This document shows positions 23,123-37,883 of a stretch of DNA of 64,000 nucleotides, piece after piece (positions within the stretch are counted from its first letter, which is position 1; each line of letters begins with the position of its first letter). This DNA comes from Castanea sativa. Taxonomy: Eukaryota > Streptophyta > Magnoliopsida > Fagales > Fagaceae. Location: contig NC_134017.1 of assembly GCF_040712315.1 (NCBI RefSeq), positions 10,570,001 through 10,634,000 on the forward strand. The letters are read 5' to 3'. The notes beneath the pieces were generated by a model. It was given only the letters and a program-made list of their open reading frames with translations, was not told the DNA's origin and did no database searches. A program made the translations under genes and the position numbers.

Positions 23123-23742
23123 TAGAGTGTTTGCAGTGCGGTTTTGGATCATTTTTAGCACCACACTTTGTGGTACAGTTTAGCTAAAACCATAACTGCA
23201 TTATACCTTATTTTTGCGGTCACATGTGTGGTGCGGTGTCGTGTGGTATGATTTAGAGTTTAACTAAAACCATAACCGCACCGCACCTCATTTTTGCAGT
23301 TACATATGCAGTACAGTGTATAAGATGTAATTTAAATGGTTTGAAGTTGGTATATTTTTCAAATTTTGGGTTTTTCCTACCCAAAACTAATTTTTCCCTT
23401 TGTTTTGAACCAAATTTTAAGCTATTGAGATAATTTTTCTTTATTTTTGGTTGACTTTCCTAGTCAAAAAACTTGCTAGAATTATCAAACTTTTTTAAAA
23501 AAAACTAGGGTTATTGAACTATTAATAATATATCTAATATTAAAAATAAATCAATATATTAATATATAGAGAGGATGTGGTGTGGTGCGGTTTGTGCGGT
23601 TTTCTTATTATAAAACTGCAAACCACACTGCACCATGCAGTGCGGTGCGATGTACTGTTACTTGCAGTGCGGTACGGTAATGCTATTTTGCGAGCGATTT
23701 TGGTGTATTTTTGCAGTTTGTGCGGTTTGGTGAACACCCTTA
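23123..23742. mobile_element. Non-autonomous hAT-like element with GCGGT-rich sequence (unit 2)
   Basis: This is the same insertion as at 7892-8510, with target copies ATCATATC at 23115-23122 and 23743-23750. Several CG positions of the unit 1 copy read CA or TG here. Confidence 0.85.
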
Positions 23743-24489
23743 ATCATATCATATCATTTACTACATAATAAAAATGGTTTTACCAAATTACAAGTAGTTT
23801 TTTTTTTTTTTTTTTTTATCAGTTTTTCCACAACAACCTTATCAATTCAAAAGCTTAATAGTCGATGATATCAACTTATTTTTTCCTTTTCCCTAATAGA
23901 CCGCTATTTCTTTTTTGTTTAATATAATACTATACGTTTATAGATATTTATTAGGTTCAAATTATTTTTCCTAATACACGGCTCTTCTCTCTAACTTGAA
24001 CAATTTTTGTCCTAGTAAACAGCTATTTTCATTAATAATTAAATTAGTTTTTTTATTAATTGTGTTAAAATATATTTCCTCAAATTAAAGATAAAATTTA
24101 AAAATAGTTTTAATTTAGGTAAAGCTTCATCATTAAAATTTTACCAAAATTAAATTTTATTCAAACTAAAAGCCTATTATAAATTTTTTATAAACTTCTT
24201 GGCATGGCCGACACAGTAAGCAAGGTGGGGTACTGATTGGCATGACCGACACAGTAAGCAAGGTAGGAGGAAAAAATACCAAATTTTTTTTTTTTTTTTT
24301 TAGAATCAACAAAAATGCAAAAATGCTTTAATAAAAAAGAAACGAATATCCCCCTCAAAAAAAAAAAAAAAGAAACGAATAAAAATATTATTTCGTTAGC
24401 AGTTTCAAATTTTCAATATGCATTTTCTCTCTTAATAATGGTTGTCAATTTAAGAATAGGAGAAATTATACAATACTTTGGGAGTATAT

Positions 24490-25372
24490 GAGCATCCACA
24501 ATAGCAAATGTCATCCCATCCTATTTTACCATTCCAAAAAGCTATTTTATCAATTATACCATACCATTTTACAATGCACCCAACATTTCAAAACTCTATT
24601 ATTTTACCATTTTATTAAAATATTATTTTTTTAATCTTTATTTATTATTTCTTTCCAACATCCTGCCAATCAAAACCACCAAAAACCACATCCTGCAAAT
24701 CAGAACCACCAACCAAAAAAAACCCACATCTAGTGGGTAGCAACCAACCCCAGCAACCTGCAACCAAACTCGGCAAAGAAGAGTCTCTGCCACACCCATC
24801 TACAACTCTCGAAACCTCACCTGAGACCCATCTGCAACCCACGGCCGCACCACTTGAGACCCACCCACCATACCAAAACCCAACAAGCCATAAATCACAA
24901 AACTGACAATCCAATCTTACCTCACAAATCATAAAAGTGGCAACCCAAACCCCATGAATCCAATCTCACCTCCAATGCCCACGAATCCAATCTCCACGCC
25001 GATGCCCATGAATCCAAAATATTCTTTGCTTATACCATTCAGCTTCTCTAGCATGTTGGGTTTATGGGATGAGTGAATCGGTAAAGGGATTTGGAGATGG
25101 GTGAGGGTGAATCGGCATTCGGCAGAGGCTTGGTGATAGCGAATTGGTGATTCGGAGAGAAAGAGAGAAGCTTGACAGTGGCGAGAGAGAGAGGGGATGA
25201 GAGAGCGAAAACCCGGTGCTGTAGCGAGAGAGAGAGGGGCTTGAACGGATTAAAATATACTATTGTGTTTTGGCATAGCGCTACAGTACCATCTCACCTT
25301 TAAGATGGTACTGTAGCGCTATGCCAAAAAAATTTGGCCATTCTCAGTTTTATACTCCCGTTGCTGGGTGTG
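24490..25372. mobile_element. Mutator-like non-autonomous element (unit 2)
   Basis: This is the counterpart of 9254-10132, with the same ends, CCA-rich core, GA-rich part and intact hairpin. Confidence 0.5.
25272..25325. repeat. Near-perfect 25-bp-stem hairpin (unit 2)
   Basis: Arms of 25 bases pair at 24 positions around a four-base loop. The arm starts GGCATAGCGCTACAGTACCA. The copy in unit 3 (60334-60387) is the same. It is subterminal in the Mutator-like element. Confidence 0.85.
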
Positions 25373-25986
25373 TTTTGGGCTTGAAGGCCAAATGTACCAT
25401 GCATTTGGCATATTGCAAGCCTACTGCTGATGCTTTAATAATGTCATAATCTCTCCTCTAATATGAATAGCAACAAAATTCATGGTAGGATCCATTATTA
25501 ATATAAGATAAGAAAATATATTATTGTACTTCTAAAGTATTGTATAAATTTCCAACAAATAGATCCGATCTATGCCATCCTCACCACACCAAAAAAAAAA
25601 AAAATCTAACTCCATTTATAGAAATTCAAAGAGATTTGTTGCCATTCTCCTCTTCAATTCATGCATAGAGAAGACGAAAAATTATTGAATACTTCGAGAA
25701 TTCCATAAATACGTATTCTTCCCTCTCACACGAATTGTGGATCCTACCATGAATTTAATTAATGGAACTCATTGTTATGTGAGAAAAGAGAGTATAAATT
25801 TATAGTACCCATAGAGTATTCTATAATTACTCAAAGAAGATTCACCCAAAAGCAAAAATGATATTCTATCTTTCTTTTTTCAATCATACAATTTAATAAT
25901 TATGGTACTTAATGTCTATAGGTATTTATTATGATTATATTTGTATATGAAACTATTGATTCTATAATCAAAAGAAAATACTTTCT

Positions 25987-26018
<32 letters not shown>

Positions 26019-26035
<17 letters not shown>

Positions 26036-26187
26036 TGAGAGAGTTTCAACCTATGGCGTATGCTTCTGATGATAAGCTCTTTATCATTAGACCAAGACAC
26101 CAATCAGTTTTTGGTGTAGATGGAGATTGAACTCCAGATCTCTTATACAACCATTAGAGACTTTACCAGTTGAACTAACTAGAACCC
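26019..26187 (-). mobile_element. Dimeric tRNA-derived SINE (unit 2)
   Basis: This is the counterpart of 10782-10950, with the same box motifs and a poly(A) of similar length. It is duplicated with the unit. Confidence 0.72.
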
Positions 26188-26658
26188 ACAAAGTTTAATA
26201 TAATTAAAGATAGGAAGTTTTTAACAAATCTTTATAAATATTAAATTCAATTAAATTAGATATTATAATTATGACATGGAATATTGTGAGGCCAAGCGCT
26301 TATTTGTTGTCATTCTCCTCTACAATTCATGCATAGAGAAGACAGAAAATTATTGAATACTTCGAGAGTGTTATAAATTCATATTCTTCCCTCTCACATG
26401 AACTGTGGATCCCACCATGAATTTAATTAGCAGAACTCACTATTATGTGAGAAGAGGGAGTGCATTTATAGTACCCTAAAAGTATTCTATTATTACTCAG
26501 AGAAGATTGGTCCAAAAGCAAAAATGATATTCTACCTTTGTTTTTTTCAATCATACAATTTAATCATTATGGTACTTATTGTCTTATTGATAGGTATTTA
26601 TTATGATTATATTTGTATATGAAACTATTGATTCTATAATCAAAAGAAAATACTTTCT

Positions 26659-26709
<51 letters not shown>

Positions 26710-26897
26710 CAAAAGAAAATATAATGTGATAAAATATAAAAATTTGATTTAATTAAATATAAGAAGTTTTTAACAATTCTTTATAAAAATTAAGTTCAAT
26801 TAAATTATATATTAGAATTATGACATAGAATATTGTGAGGCCTTAAGCTCTTATTTGGTGAAATTTCATGAAGCCAACAAAAAGTTAAACGTCTTCG

Positions 26898-26964
<67 letters not shown>

Positions 26965-28769
26965 TATTCGATGACAAAATATATAAATAGTTAAGCTAAC
27001 TAAAATTCACCATATCTTTATCTATATATCAATTTTTTTCCCAAGCCAAAAAAAAAACCAAAATTACCCTTGTTTAATTTTAAAATTGCTAAAAGTGCCC
27101 TTGAGAATCATCAAACAAGCATCAACCCAGCATAACCCTCCCAAAAATATAATTTTGCCTTGATTGCCCTAAAATTATGGATCTCACACAAAATTTACAA
27201 TTTTACCCCAAAATTACTAATTTCATCTAAAAAGTACAATTTTGCCCTTGAAATCACGAATTCGCTCCAAAATACTCAAAATTAAAATTATGCCCCTCAA
27301 TTTTGCAAATAGATCACAGACAACAACCCCAGGCTATAATAAAAGCAATATCATTCTAAACATATCATGAACCACAATGTCACATGAAAGTGAACATTGT
27401 TCTTAATTTGTTCAATGTCTTTTACTTTTTCAAGATATCAGATAAAGAAGGGACAATTGTGGCTACCTCATCTTACCCTTCTTATTGTTAAAATGTAAAG
27501 AGATGACAAAACCCTAATTTCAATTGGAAAATAAATTGGGGTCATGAAAACCTTTCAAACACCTCAAATAGCAAAAAATGGTTAAATTAGGATAAAATCA
27601 ATAGTTTTGTAGAAAAATGTGAGGTTTGACCAACTCTAACAAGAAAATCTAACATTCTGATCTAATCAATTAATTTTCACACAAACAAAAAAAAATCTTT
27701 GAATTCCCTTTAAATGGTTGGTTGATCACAAAGATCATATTTAAATCGAACAAAATATCATGAAAGCACAAAAATTTCCACAAAACACATGAAAAATTGG
27801 CTGTATGGAAAGTTTAACATAAATTTGGCTAAGTGTGAAAATTTTAACCTAATTTGTAGATAGGTTAATTGCCATAATGTAATCTCACGACAATCTTGCA
27901 AAGCAATGATTACAGAATCCCACAAAATAATGACGATACCGCAAGATGTACACTGTATATGCTCCTTTTCTCATAAACTAATTTGTAACTAGGTTAATTG
28001 CCATAATGTAATCTCACAATGACTCTATTGTGACAATTATATACACGAGTGAGTGTCTAGATAGTAATAGTAGATAAATAATAGCCAGAGATGGAGAAGG
28101 AAGTAGAAGAAGACTTGGAGTAGGGAAACTTTCAAATAGTGTCAAGTGCAGTTTGTGCCTAATGGGAAAATTGGATATTTTGGAAAATTTTGGGTAGTGC
28201 TTGATATTAGCCTAAACCTCAGGGGTGGTTGAGAGAAAGAGAGAGAGAGAGATTAATTGAATCTCAAATAGGATCTCTTGTAATTTCTTACTAGAAATAG
28301 AAAAAATATAATAAAAACTTTAGGGGACAATCTCACAAATGAATAAGAAAAACACACCATAAACTCCACTAAAAAACCATTATAACTTATAAGAGTGTTG
28401 TATGTCGTATAACTTACTCCACTCTCATTTACATGTTATCATACAAATACCTTCTACTATAAGAAATGGTGCTTGGTAAAGTCCAAACATCTAAATTATT
28501 ACAATCCATAGGATATGATGCTTGTTAATGTCCAAACATCTTATTACAATCACAACCCTTCCATTTTTGAGAAGTCCCACAAGCTTTTACTCTTCGAGAA
28601 GTGGCTTGAGAATGATCACAATATGCACAAGCATTAGGTATATTTGCAATGAGCTAGTCCTCCCTTATTCGGCCTTCCTCCTGCAAATCTTCTCTCTCTG
28701 GCTGAGACTCTTGCTTTGCTATCATCTACTTGTTCCCAACGTTGGACGAATAAAAGCATCAGTGGAACA

Positions 28770-29423
28770 TTATATTAAAGGGACTCCTTCCCAAATTTGG
28801 ACCCACAAAAGCTTGTATGGAACGAGATAGTGACTAATGAAATGTAAGATACGATTGGAAGTCCTAAATTTTGGGAACATCAACGCAGTGAAAATGAAGC
28901 TGAAAGTGAGAAGGTAGTAGATTCCCCCAGCCAAAAGAGAGTACGAAATCCAAGGAATATTGCTCAGGGCTATGTATACAACGGCCATGAATGCCATGGA
29001 CATCGTGAAAATAGCTACTATCAGTAGAATTAAAGCGAAATTAATGGAGAACTTTTCCCTGTCACTGGCTACTAATGCCCATATGAGGACGAAAGCCCCT
29101 GTCATGGAGAAATACATAGCTATGGAATCACAGATAATGAAAACATAGAAAGCCAATCTATGCCCCGCATCAGAGCGGTTGAAACGACCCGGAACAGTGA
29201 AGGCAGCAGAAAAGGTCACGGTGGCCACTAGCACTGCTATCACCAAAATTACGTTGATCAGGTTCTGAATTTGCTCCAATTTTGGTGGTGCTCTTTCTCG
29301 TTTCAAGCTAATCTTCCTTCCCTTTTCACTGTAGGGTGTGTCAGCTGAACTTAAGACCCAAAGTGTTAAGTCCTGCATGAAAATTTGAAATTTTGAAATC
29401 CAAGTCCTTGGCATTAATAACAA
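28770..29423 (-). CDS. PGG-domain membrane protein, C-terminal exon, second copy
   Basis: This is the unit 3 copy of the exon at 13514-14167, 15,256 bp away, with an identical 217-residue translation including the PGR variant and the four membrane segments. Its likely true exon start is 29372, after the same acceptor. The DNA upstream on this strand (29424 onward) is transposon-rich unit sequence with no ankyrin-coding frame. Identity of the two copies reflects recent duplication and is not evidence of selection. Whether either copy is transcribed cannot be read from sequence. Confidence 0.72.
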   Translation of the reverse strand: MLLMPRTWISKFQIFMQDLTLWVLSSADTPYSEKGRKISLKRERAPPKLEQIQNLINVILVIAVLVATVTFSAAFTVPGRFNRSDAGHRLAFYVFIICDSIAMYFSMTGAFVLIWALVASDREKFSINFALILLIVAIFTMSMAFMAVVYIALSNIPWISYSLLAGGIYYLLTFSFIFTALMFPKFRTSNRILHFISHYLVPYKLLWVQIWEGVPLI

Positions 29424-30519
29424 AATGTTTTTTTTTAATTAATTAATTTCTAAATAAATATAGTCAAGAGACACAATTTTTCTTATAAACTTTTTTCATA
29501 GCTACTAGGGTGTTAGATTTTTAATGATAGACAATAAAGTGGTCTTAATGGTGGACCCATATGATCATGACTCATGAGAATCAATAATAAGTGACAAGTT
29601 TAACAATTTAACTTGAGACAAAGGATTGAGGAGCAATTTCTGAATTTTAAACAATTTTTTTCTTAAAATATGCGTCAATGAAAACTTGTCAAATACTCGA
29701 GTTTGGAAGGGAAGTTCTCAATGTATAATGAACGTACTTAAAAACCTTCAAATGAATTAGGAACCACCAAGAAATCCATGAAAAAAAAAGTGTTCACGGT
29801 TGAAGAGGGAGAAGCTTGTGATGCACATGAAAAACTCCTTGTTGAAGGCGTGCTGAAAAATGGCAGTGCTTTGTATGCTGCTTGGGCAAAGAAAAGCATT
29901 GAGAAGACGCTTGAATGCAAAGAAAACATAATGATAGAAATTGCTCTTTCGCTATAGCATAAGTAGGCATGTCTACAACTAGCGTGTAAGAGCTAGCTCT
30001 AAATGCATGTGAGACACATAAAAGGTGTCTTCAAAGGGATGCTGTAGATGTGGCTACAAGGAAGCTTGTAATTGAAACTGAGACTGTGCATTAATGTGTG
30101 CGCGATGATAAAACGGTCACTATGGAAGGACAGGAATGCATATCTAAACAGATTAAGTATAGATGGATCCCCATGGATTTAGACCTTGTGTGTGGGCTAT
30201 TATGTTAATAACAATATGACTGGATCTGTGCCAGGGATGTGCAACTACGGTCTTAAAAGGATTTTAGGGTGCTGCTAAGGAAAAGAAGGCATCCAAGAAA
30301 CACTTGAATACAAAAAATTAGCACAACATAAGGAGATTACTAAAGACCACATATTTGTGACTCTAATAACATGTTAGAATGGAATGAAAATAAAATAAAA
30401 TGGTGTAAAGAGAGAGTGGGAGAGAGTTGATGAATTAGAATTAACATGGTTTGGAATGATAGTCCATGTCCTCAAAAGAAAGCCCCGAATGACTCCATAT
30501 TTTCTATTTTTAAGTTGAT

Positions 30520-30566
<47 letters not shown>

Positions 30567-33557
30567 AAAACCACATTAAGAATAATATGGTAACCCTAAA
30601 ATTACAGTATTTCATGAAACAACAAAACCACTATGACCCATGGTGCTTAAAGAGAAAAAAAAATTGGAACAACTGACATTTGAGAGAACTTTTGACAGTT
30701 TTTAGGGGCTAGAAAATAATAAAAAAATCTGACATATGAAAGTTGCTTTTAACTTTAAACATAACTTTTGCAAGCTGTCAAATTTATTGGGTGTTTTGCA
30801 TTTGGCTCTAACTTAAAAAATTAGTTTATTTTACTATTTAGCTTATTTTTGCTACTATTTATGGGTTTTACTACACTTTTTGGTACTATTCATAAAGTCT
30901 ATTATACTATTTCAGCTAACTTTTACTTTTATCTAGAGTACTTTCAGCAAAGAGTTTTCAGTTTCAACTAAATAAGCGGATCCCAACCTTAAGTTTTACG
31001 CAACCAAGAAAGAAGAAAGAGAGAACAAATCTGAACGAGAGAAAGAAAAATGCTGGTTTTGCATGTCAAAAAGATCTAGAATTTGAGGGAGGAAATACCA
31101 CGCAGTATGAGTTTGAGAAACTGCGAGTGACGCCAATGAGTGGAGAGATCGAGAGAGTGAGAATGGTTTTTTTTTTCTTCTTTTTCTAGTTTCGGTCTGG
31201 AATGCATTTATTAGCCAAAATGCGGTATTTTTTCCAGTATGACTGAAACGATATGGTATGAGCTGGTATTTAAATCGAAACGAAACAACCATGTTTCTGC
31301 GCCGGCGGAAGTATCGGAACGGTAAATATCGGTTGTACCAGCCAGTACGGTACGGAATCAACTTCCTTAGTTTAAAGAAAAAGAAAGAAAAGAAAAAAAA
31401 AAAAAAAAAAACTTTTTACAATAGTTCATGGATGATAAAAAAAATAATAAAAAAATAAAATAAAAAACTTTTTTAAAATGAAAATTGATGAGTGTAACAC
31501 CTAAGACTTTGGAATAAAAATGCTTACCAGAAGGAATCCGGTTCTTGTCAAATGGTACTTCAGACGTTTTCTTTTTTGGGCTCAGAAATTAAATCTTCAA
31601 AACTTAGATCAACATTGTAGTATCCCCGAAGAACTTGACTCCTTAAATCTGCATTGACCTTGCTTTCCTAGAACCATCAATGAACAACCTTAAAAAAAAA
31701 AAAACAATTTAAAAAAAAGTGAGGATTGTGATTGAGGGCAAGAGAGGCACAGGAGGAGACATTTGAATAGAGTGGTAAAGAAGTTTTGTGACTTTTAGTG
31801 CTACTGTTTGATTCTCTTCTGGATAAGAACCTAATAAATAAGAGAAAGAAGCAGAAGACCTTCCTTGTCCTTTTTTATAAAGAGAAAGATGCAGAAGACA
31901 AAAAGACGGTGTAAAAGAGGAAGAAAAAGGCTATAACTATTATAAAACACAAAATGTTAACAAATGCATATATGAATGAATGTAATTGGGTAAGCTTCGA
32001 CAACCTTATAGATGAAATATTTAAATTACTTTCTTATGACTAAGTAATATCACTGTTCCCCCTCAAAAAAAAAAAAAAGAGTAATAACACTGTTTATGTT
32101 AGAGGAGAGGTGGTATGTTACCAATTACTATACTTGGGGAGTACTCTATTGTTCATGTGAAATGAGGGAGTAACACGCTTTATCCAGGAGTATCTTATAA
32201 TTGTAATCCTTTTCTCATATAATAGTAGGTATTTAAGGAAAAAACACTTTGGGGTGACTACAGATAACTGATTAATAACATAACATATAAGAATACCACT
32301 TAACTCAAAAGTTTAACTCTATGAGTTGACGCTCAACTGTCTTATGTTAAGTATTCTTCTCATTATTATTTAATATGAGACTTCACTCAAACATATATAT
32401 CTAATAGTCTTCCCTCACATGTGAGTCATCCATGGGAACCAAACCTACACTTCCATGTTCACGAGAAGTGCACCATTGACAACATTACTTTGTTGGGACT
32501 TTCACCAAAATTATCTATGTGTGGGTTTGATAGGCCTGCATTATGCAATGCACCATATCTATGCAATTTGTCCTTGCTCCAACTACAAAAGAGAGACCTC
32601 ATTAATGTATCATTTACAAGCCACTAATGGTGGAGTCAGGAATTTATTTTTAGGGTACCAAGATAAACACAATAAAATTCTTTAGTATTAATAAAAGAAA
32701 ATTATTTAAAACATCCTTTATTTGACAAATTAACTTTAACTTAACAAAAATTTTCCCTACGCTTTTTTATGAAATTAAATCATTTATAACTGATTTTAAA
32801 CTAAATTTTTTAGCAATCACTTTCTCTGTTTATATATAGTTAAACAGTCACTCAAGAACTCATTGTCTGTCTTGTTTCGAAGCTTCATCTTGACAAGTCT
32901 ATAAACAATAATTTAATTTAATTGGAAAAACCACTACTATGAATTAAACAAAAATTTTAAAAATTACTTTTATCAAATTATAATAAATTCAATTTAAGTA
33001 TACTAAACTAGGCTACTATACAAAACAATCTATTATACTTACTAGCATGTAACCCACACAAACGCATAGATGCATTCAAAATTAAACACAATTTTTAATA
33101 TAAATAATTTAAAAAAATAACATGTAACACATGCATTAATGCATACTTATAGATACATTTAAAATCAAAAAAAAAATTATCATAAAAATATAAATAATTA
33201 GTGAAATTATTTTTTTAAGTAAACGTAATTAATCATATATTAAAATTCTTAACTAAATTTAATACTAATTATGAAAATTTATTTTCTAATTTTCAATAAA
33301 ATAGAATCTACGGTGATTTTTGTTGTGTGGTTATTTTTATTAAGTATATGTGATTGGTTTTTTGTAATTTTATAGTTTATTAGATTCTTAGTATTTTGCA
33401 CTCATTAACTCACTTAACACAACTATTAAAAAACTTAAGTGGACATAGCACAAACTTAAATGAATAATTATAACATGATCCTCACATAAATTTAGACACA
33501 TGACGCAAAATCGGATTCTAATTTCAAATTCTAATTGAACTTTCTCTAAATCTTTCC

Positions 33558-33603
<46 letters not shown>

Positions 33604-34437
33604 TGGTTGCTTTAGGTTTTTTATTATTTAATTTTTGGTTTGAATCATATGGTTGGAAACAATTAATTTTTATTGTGGTGTGCAATCAATGGTGAGTTTG
33701 GCATTAGTTTTAAACTTTTCGCTTTTATGTTCAATATTTTAAAACCTCAATTTTTCCCGTATTTTCTAACTTTTTTAAATATTTTCAAAATACAAATATA
33801 CTTTAACACACATTCAATAAAAAGTTTTCTGCAAAAAAACTAAATAAGTAGTTACAAAACAAACAACAAATGTCATCTGTGGTGGTGTCCTGACTTTATC
33901 TTTTCAAGGTGTAGTGCTGTTTATTTCAAACTTAGAGTACAAATATTTATTGTAATGTCAGTGTGTCTTAAGTCCAAAAAACTACTTTACTCTCCTTAAT
34001 ATACATCATGGGAATTGTTTTTTTTTTTCCCTAAAGAAGCTAATAGTTTTCTCAACATTTATTAGTATATGTTTACTATGGAATCTACCACAAGAAGTCC
34101 ATTAACACTCTTTTAGCAAAAACAAAAAACTGGCTGCACAACTATTACAGATAAGAAAGTTAAGTTTTTCCCAAGACTTCTTTTTTTATTTTTTAAGAAA
34201 ATGTTAAAAGTAATACAAATTTTATAGCCTAAAGTTTACAAATTGATGTGTCAACATATGTGATTGATAGATTTCAACCACATATAATAAATCAATATTT
34301 AAAATGTGTTTTAGTGATTGTTGACGCAACAATTTATATGCATTATATAGTAAAATTTATAGTATCATTTTAACATTTTTTTTCTTAATGACTACTATTA
34401 GCACAAGTTACTTTCAAATCATTGGTTATCAATAAAT

Positions 34438-35056
34438 AGAGCTGTAAATGAGTCGAGTTTTATTGAGTAGTGAATATTCAAGCTAGGTTCAACAGCAAAA
34501 GTAGAATGTTCAAGCTTGGCTTGAGCTTGATATGAGCCTACAAATAGTGTTCAAGCTTAAACTTGTTATAAAGTACAAAAACTTGAGCTCGGCTTGGCTT
34601 GGCTTAGTTCATTAGTCAAGCCAAACTCGAGCTCTATATCAAGCCCAAACTCAAGCTCAATATCATGTTTTTGAGTTTGAGATCCAACACAAGTATATTA
34701 TCAAGCCTATATCAAGTTTATTACCTAGCCTATTTGGTTTGGATGAGCGGTCTCAACTTATAATTAATTAAAGTCTTAGAAGAATATGAGTTTACTTATC
34801 AAGTTCATATCAATTTTATTATCAAACTCATAAATAAGCCTATGCTCAACTTGTTTTGTTACTTTTGTATCGAGCCTTGGTGTTCACGAGCTTGTTCATG
34901 AACAATATTTTTTTACTCGAGCTCGACTTGTTTATTAAACAAGCCTAAAATGAAAGTTTAAGCTTGGCTTATTTACAAACAAACGAACATGAATGAGATT
35001 TTTATCGAACCAAGCCCGAGCTGTTTATGAACGGCTTGGTTCATTTATAGCCCTAC
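34438..35056. mobile_element. Non-autonomous hAT-like element, 619 bp, unit 3 copy
   Basis: This is the same insertion as at 3923-4541. Target duplications CAATAAAT lie at 34430-34437 and 35057-35064. It is duplicated with the unit and is not an independent insertion. Confidence 0.85.
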
Positions 35057-36252
35057 CAATAAATTCGTTTGTCACGATCTATTTTTTATTATTTAACTAT
35101 TTACACTAAATAATATAAATGCTCCATTTAATAGACATGACGTCACATATGATTACGTAGGGGGAAGGGAGCATTAAATTGGAAGATTAATCCCTCACCA
35201 ACCGGGACTCCCTCACCAAGAGATAAGTATAGCATGTTATCTTTTGTATTTTAAAAAATAAAAATAAATAGATAACTAAAAAAAAATGGACCCATGGCAT
35301 TTAGGTTTTTTTTTTTTTTTTATTGCCAATGTGCAAAATTTGCCCACTATATTTTACCATTTTTCATTTCAGTCCTCTAAGTATGAGTTTTGTCATTTCA
35401 GTTTGTTAAATTTCATTTATTCTCAATTAATTCCTCTATTAACAATCTGTTAGCTATTGCTATTATTTAAAGCAAAACGATGTGGTTTTTTCATTTGTTT
35501 AAATTTAAATTTATGATTTATATGTTAAATTTAAGAAAATGTTAATTTAAAAAAAAAAACAGAAATTAATTTTAAGAAATGGTGGCATATGGAGAACAAC
35601 ATTGAAGAACAAAAATTCAATCCCCACTCGATACTCTAGCCCAATTCTAAGAGACAGAGAGGGGGAAAGAGGGGGAAAGAGAGATCGTGAGGGGAAAGAG
35701 GGAGAAGAGAGACTGAAATGAAAAGTTGTGAAACTTAGAATATGGGTTTTGCATTTTGGCTTAAAATATTTTAGGTTGAAACAAATGGAGCCATAACAAA
35801 TGAATATTTGAAATGTGCTTTAGTGATTGCCACTACTTCAATTTATAAGTGTCATGCAGTAAAAAATTTTGTAGCAAATCCAACGTATATTACTCTCTTT
35901 TTTAATGGTTCTTAAACCTTTCTCGTTAGCATAATATAACTCATGTATGAATGTGATGGTAACTAAGAAAACCTAGCAATTTGTTGGTTGGCAATCATTT
36001 TTTGTTATTTAAATATTTATACTAAATGATATAAATGTTACATTTAATAGCAACCACATCAAGTAAAAATACGTAGGGGGATTACGTAGGAGGAGGGCGC
36101 AATTACTTTGAAAATTACTTAGGCGGACACATGATATAAACTTAAATAAATAATTATGGTGTAATTCTCACATAAATTTAGATATATGGTGCAAAATTGG
36201 ATTCTAATTTTAAATTTTAATTAAACTTTCTCTAAGTTTTACCTATTAATAT

Positions 36253-36324
<72 letters not shown>

Positions 36325-36840
36325 ATTGTTGCTTTAGGTTTTTTATTATTTAATTTTTGTTTTTTTTTTTTGGTTTGAATCATATGGTTGCAAAACCATT
36401 AAGTGTTATTGTGTTATGCAATTAAGGGCGAGTTTGGCATCAGCATTAAGTTTTTAGCTTTTATATACAGTTTGCTAAAACCTCACTTTTTCTCACATTT
36501 TTTTACTTTTTCAAATATTTTCAAGATACAAATATACTTTAACACACTTTTAACCAAGGGCGAACCTACGGTAGGGCAGAGGGGGTCATCCCCCACCCCC
36601 ATTAAAAAAAATTGGTATACAAAAATTTAGGTTTGCCTGGCCTTAAATATATATATTTGTCTCTCCTCCTAAAATATTTAGATATTGACCTACAAGAAAA
36701 GAAATAAATAAATAAAATTCATGCTCCTTTAACTACAAAAACAAAATAAATAAATAAATATAGACTAAACAAAAATCGTGCACAAAATAAGAAACACTTA
36801 TTTTGTATGTTATACTTTGTTGATGTGTTTTATAATATAA

Positions 36841-37881
36841 TGTTGGGGACATATTTTTATGTAATTAGCACATCCTTTGATAAAATGCACTTTACTTGTA
36901 TTTGGGTAAATCTAAGTAGGTTCAAGATGATCATTATAAGTGGTTAAATTGAAGACATGAAGATTACTTAAGAACTGCTCAAGAAAAGTACAAACTGCAG
37001 GTCTCGATATCTCCTCGGTAGAAGCTCGATCTGTCGAGATTCATTAAAGCTCGACAGATGTCTCGATCGATCGAGCTTACAGGATTCAGACTATAGCCAG
37101 CAACGTTTTATTCTAAAAGGCTATTTGTTTATGGGTTTGTATAATTCTTATTGGACTAGGAAAGCCCAAGGTTTGTGTAAACCTATTTGGAATAGGAGAG
37201 CCCATTAAGCTCCTATTTAAAGGAGGTGAAAAAAGTAAAACCTAACCCTAGAGAGCTTCATAAGATTTTCTTTTTGAAACCCTAGCCTCCTCTTACAAAA
37301 GAAATAGTTCTTGTTGTGTTTCTTGTACGCCTTTGGGTTCTTTAACCAAGCAAAGTCTCTTGCATCAACATTGAAGATCCTATTGGTGTTTCTATATGAA
37401 ACTGCTGCAAATCAACTACAACAATCAAATGGTTGTTACGGAGTTAGTCATGTACTAGGATTCGTGCAAAGGAGTAAGCCGCGTACTGGGATCCGCACAT
37501 TGATTGGTTAGTCACGTATTGAGAGCCGTGCATTTAAAGGAGAGATTGTCACTATAGAACAAGTCTAATTGGGTATTGGGGTAAGGGTTCAACTGTAGGT
37601 TGGTATAAGGTACTGGGATTTCTTTACTTGTAACCGCTTGTTGTGATAGTAGTAGATTCTCGAGAGTGGTGACTTTAAAATCACCCAGTGGAGTTTTTGC
37701 CTTGGAGGTTTTCCCCATTCATAAACAAATCACCGTGTCAATTTATTTTCCGCTGCACCTTAGTTTATTGGTGATTTGTTTATGCTACCACACGTTTGCA
37801 TGTTAATTTGATTAATTAATAAACTTGGCTAATTAATCAACTTAATCCATCACAAGGGGTCAATACGTTTTTGGCCTATCA
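36841..37881 (+). mobile_element. 5' LTR of the complete element
   Basis: 1,041 bp. A TATA-like TATTTAAAGG near 37214 may be the promoter. An exact 10-bp inverted pair ATCTGTCGAG/CTCGACAGAT (37029-37059 region) and the palindrome CTCGATCGATCGAG (37062-37075) lie upstream. Bases about 37309-37560 differ from the unit 1 and 2 LTRs much more than the flanks do. Confidence 0.85.
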
Positions 37882-37883
37882 AG

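Larger units (their letters stand above)
11067..26303. repeat. Tandem-array unit 2 (complete, short form, 15,237 bp)
   Basis: This is the one complete short unit. It begins with a 530-bp segment related to the one that ends the preceding unit, then carries the PGG exon (13514-14167), the 619-bp hAT element, the truncated hAT plus retrotransposon, the deletion joint near 23084-23089, the GCGGT hAT element, the Mutator-like element and the SINE. It shares the deletion with unit 1. At many informative sites in 23090-26303 it agrees with unit 3 (58150-61382) rather than with unit 1, so units 2 and 3 look most recently related or homogenised there. Confidence 0.8.
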
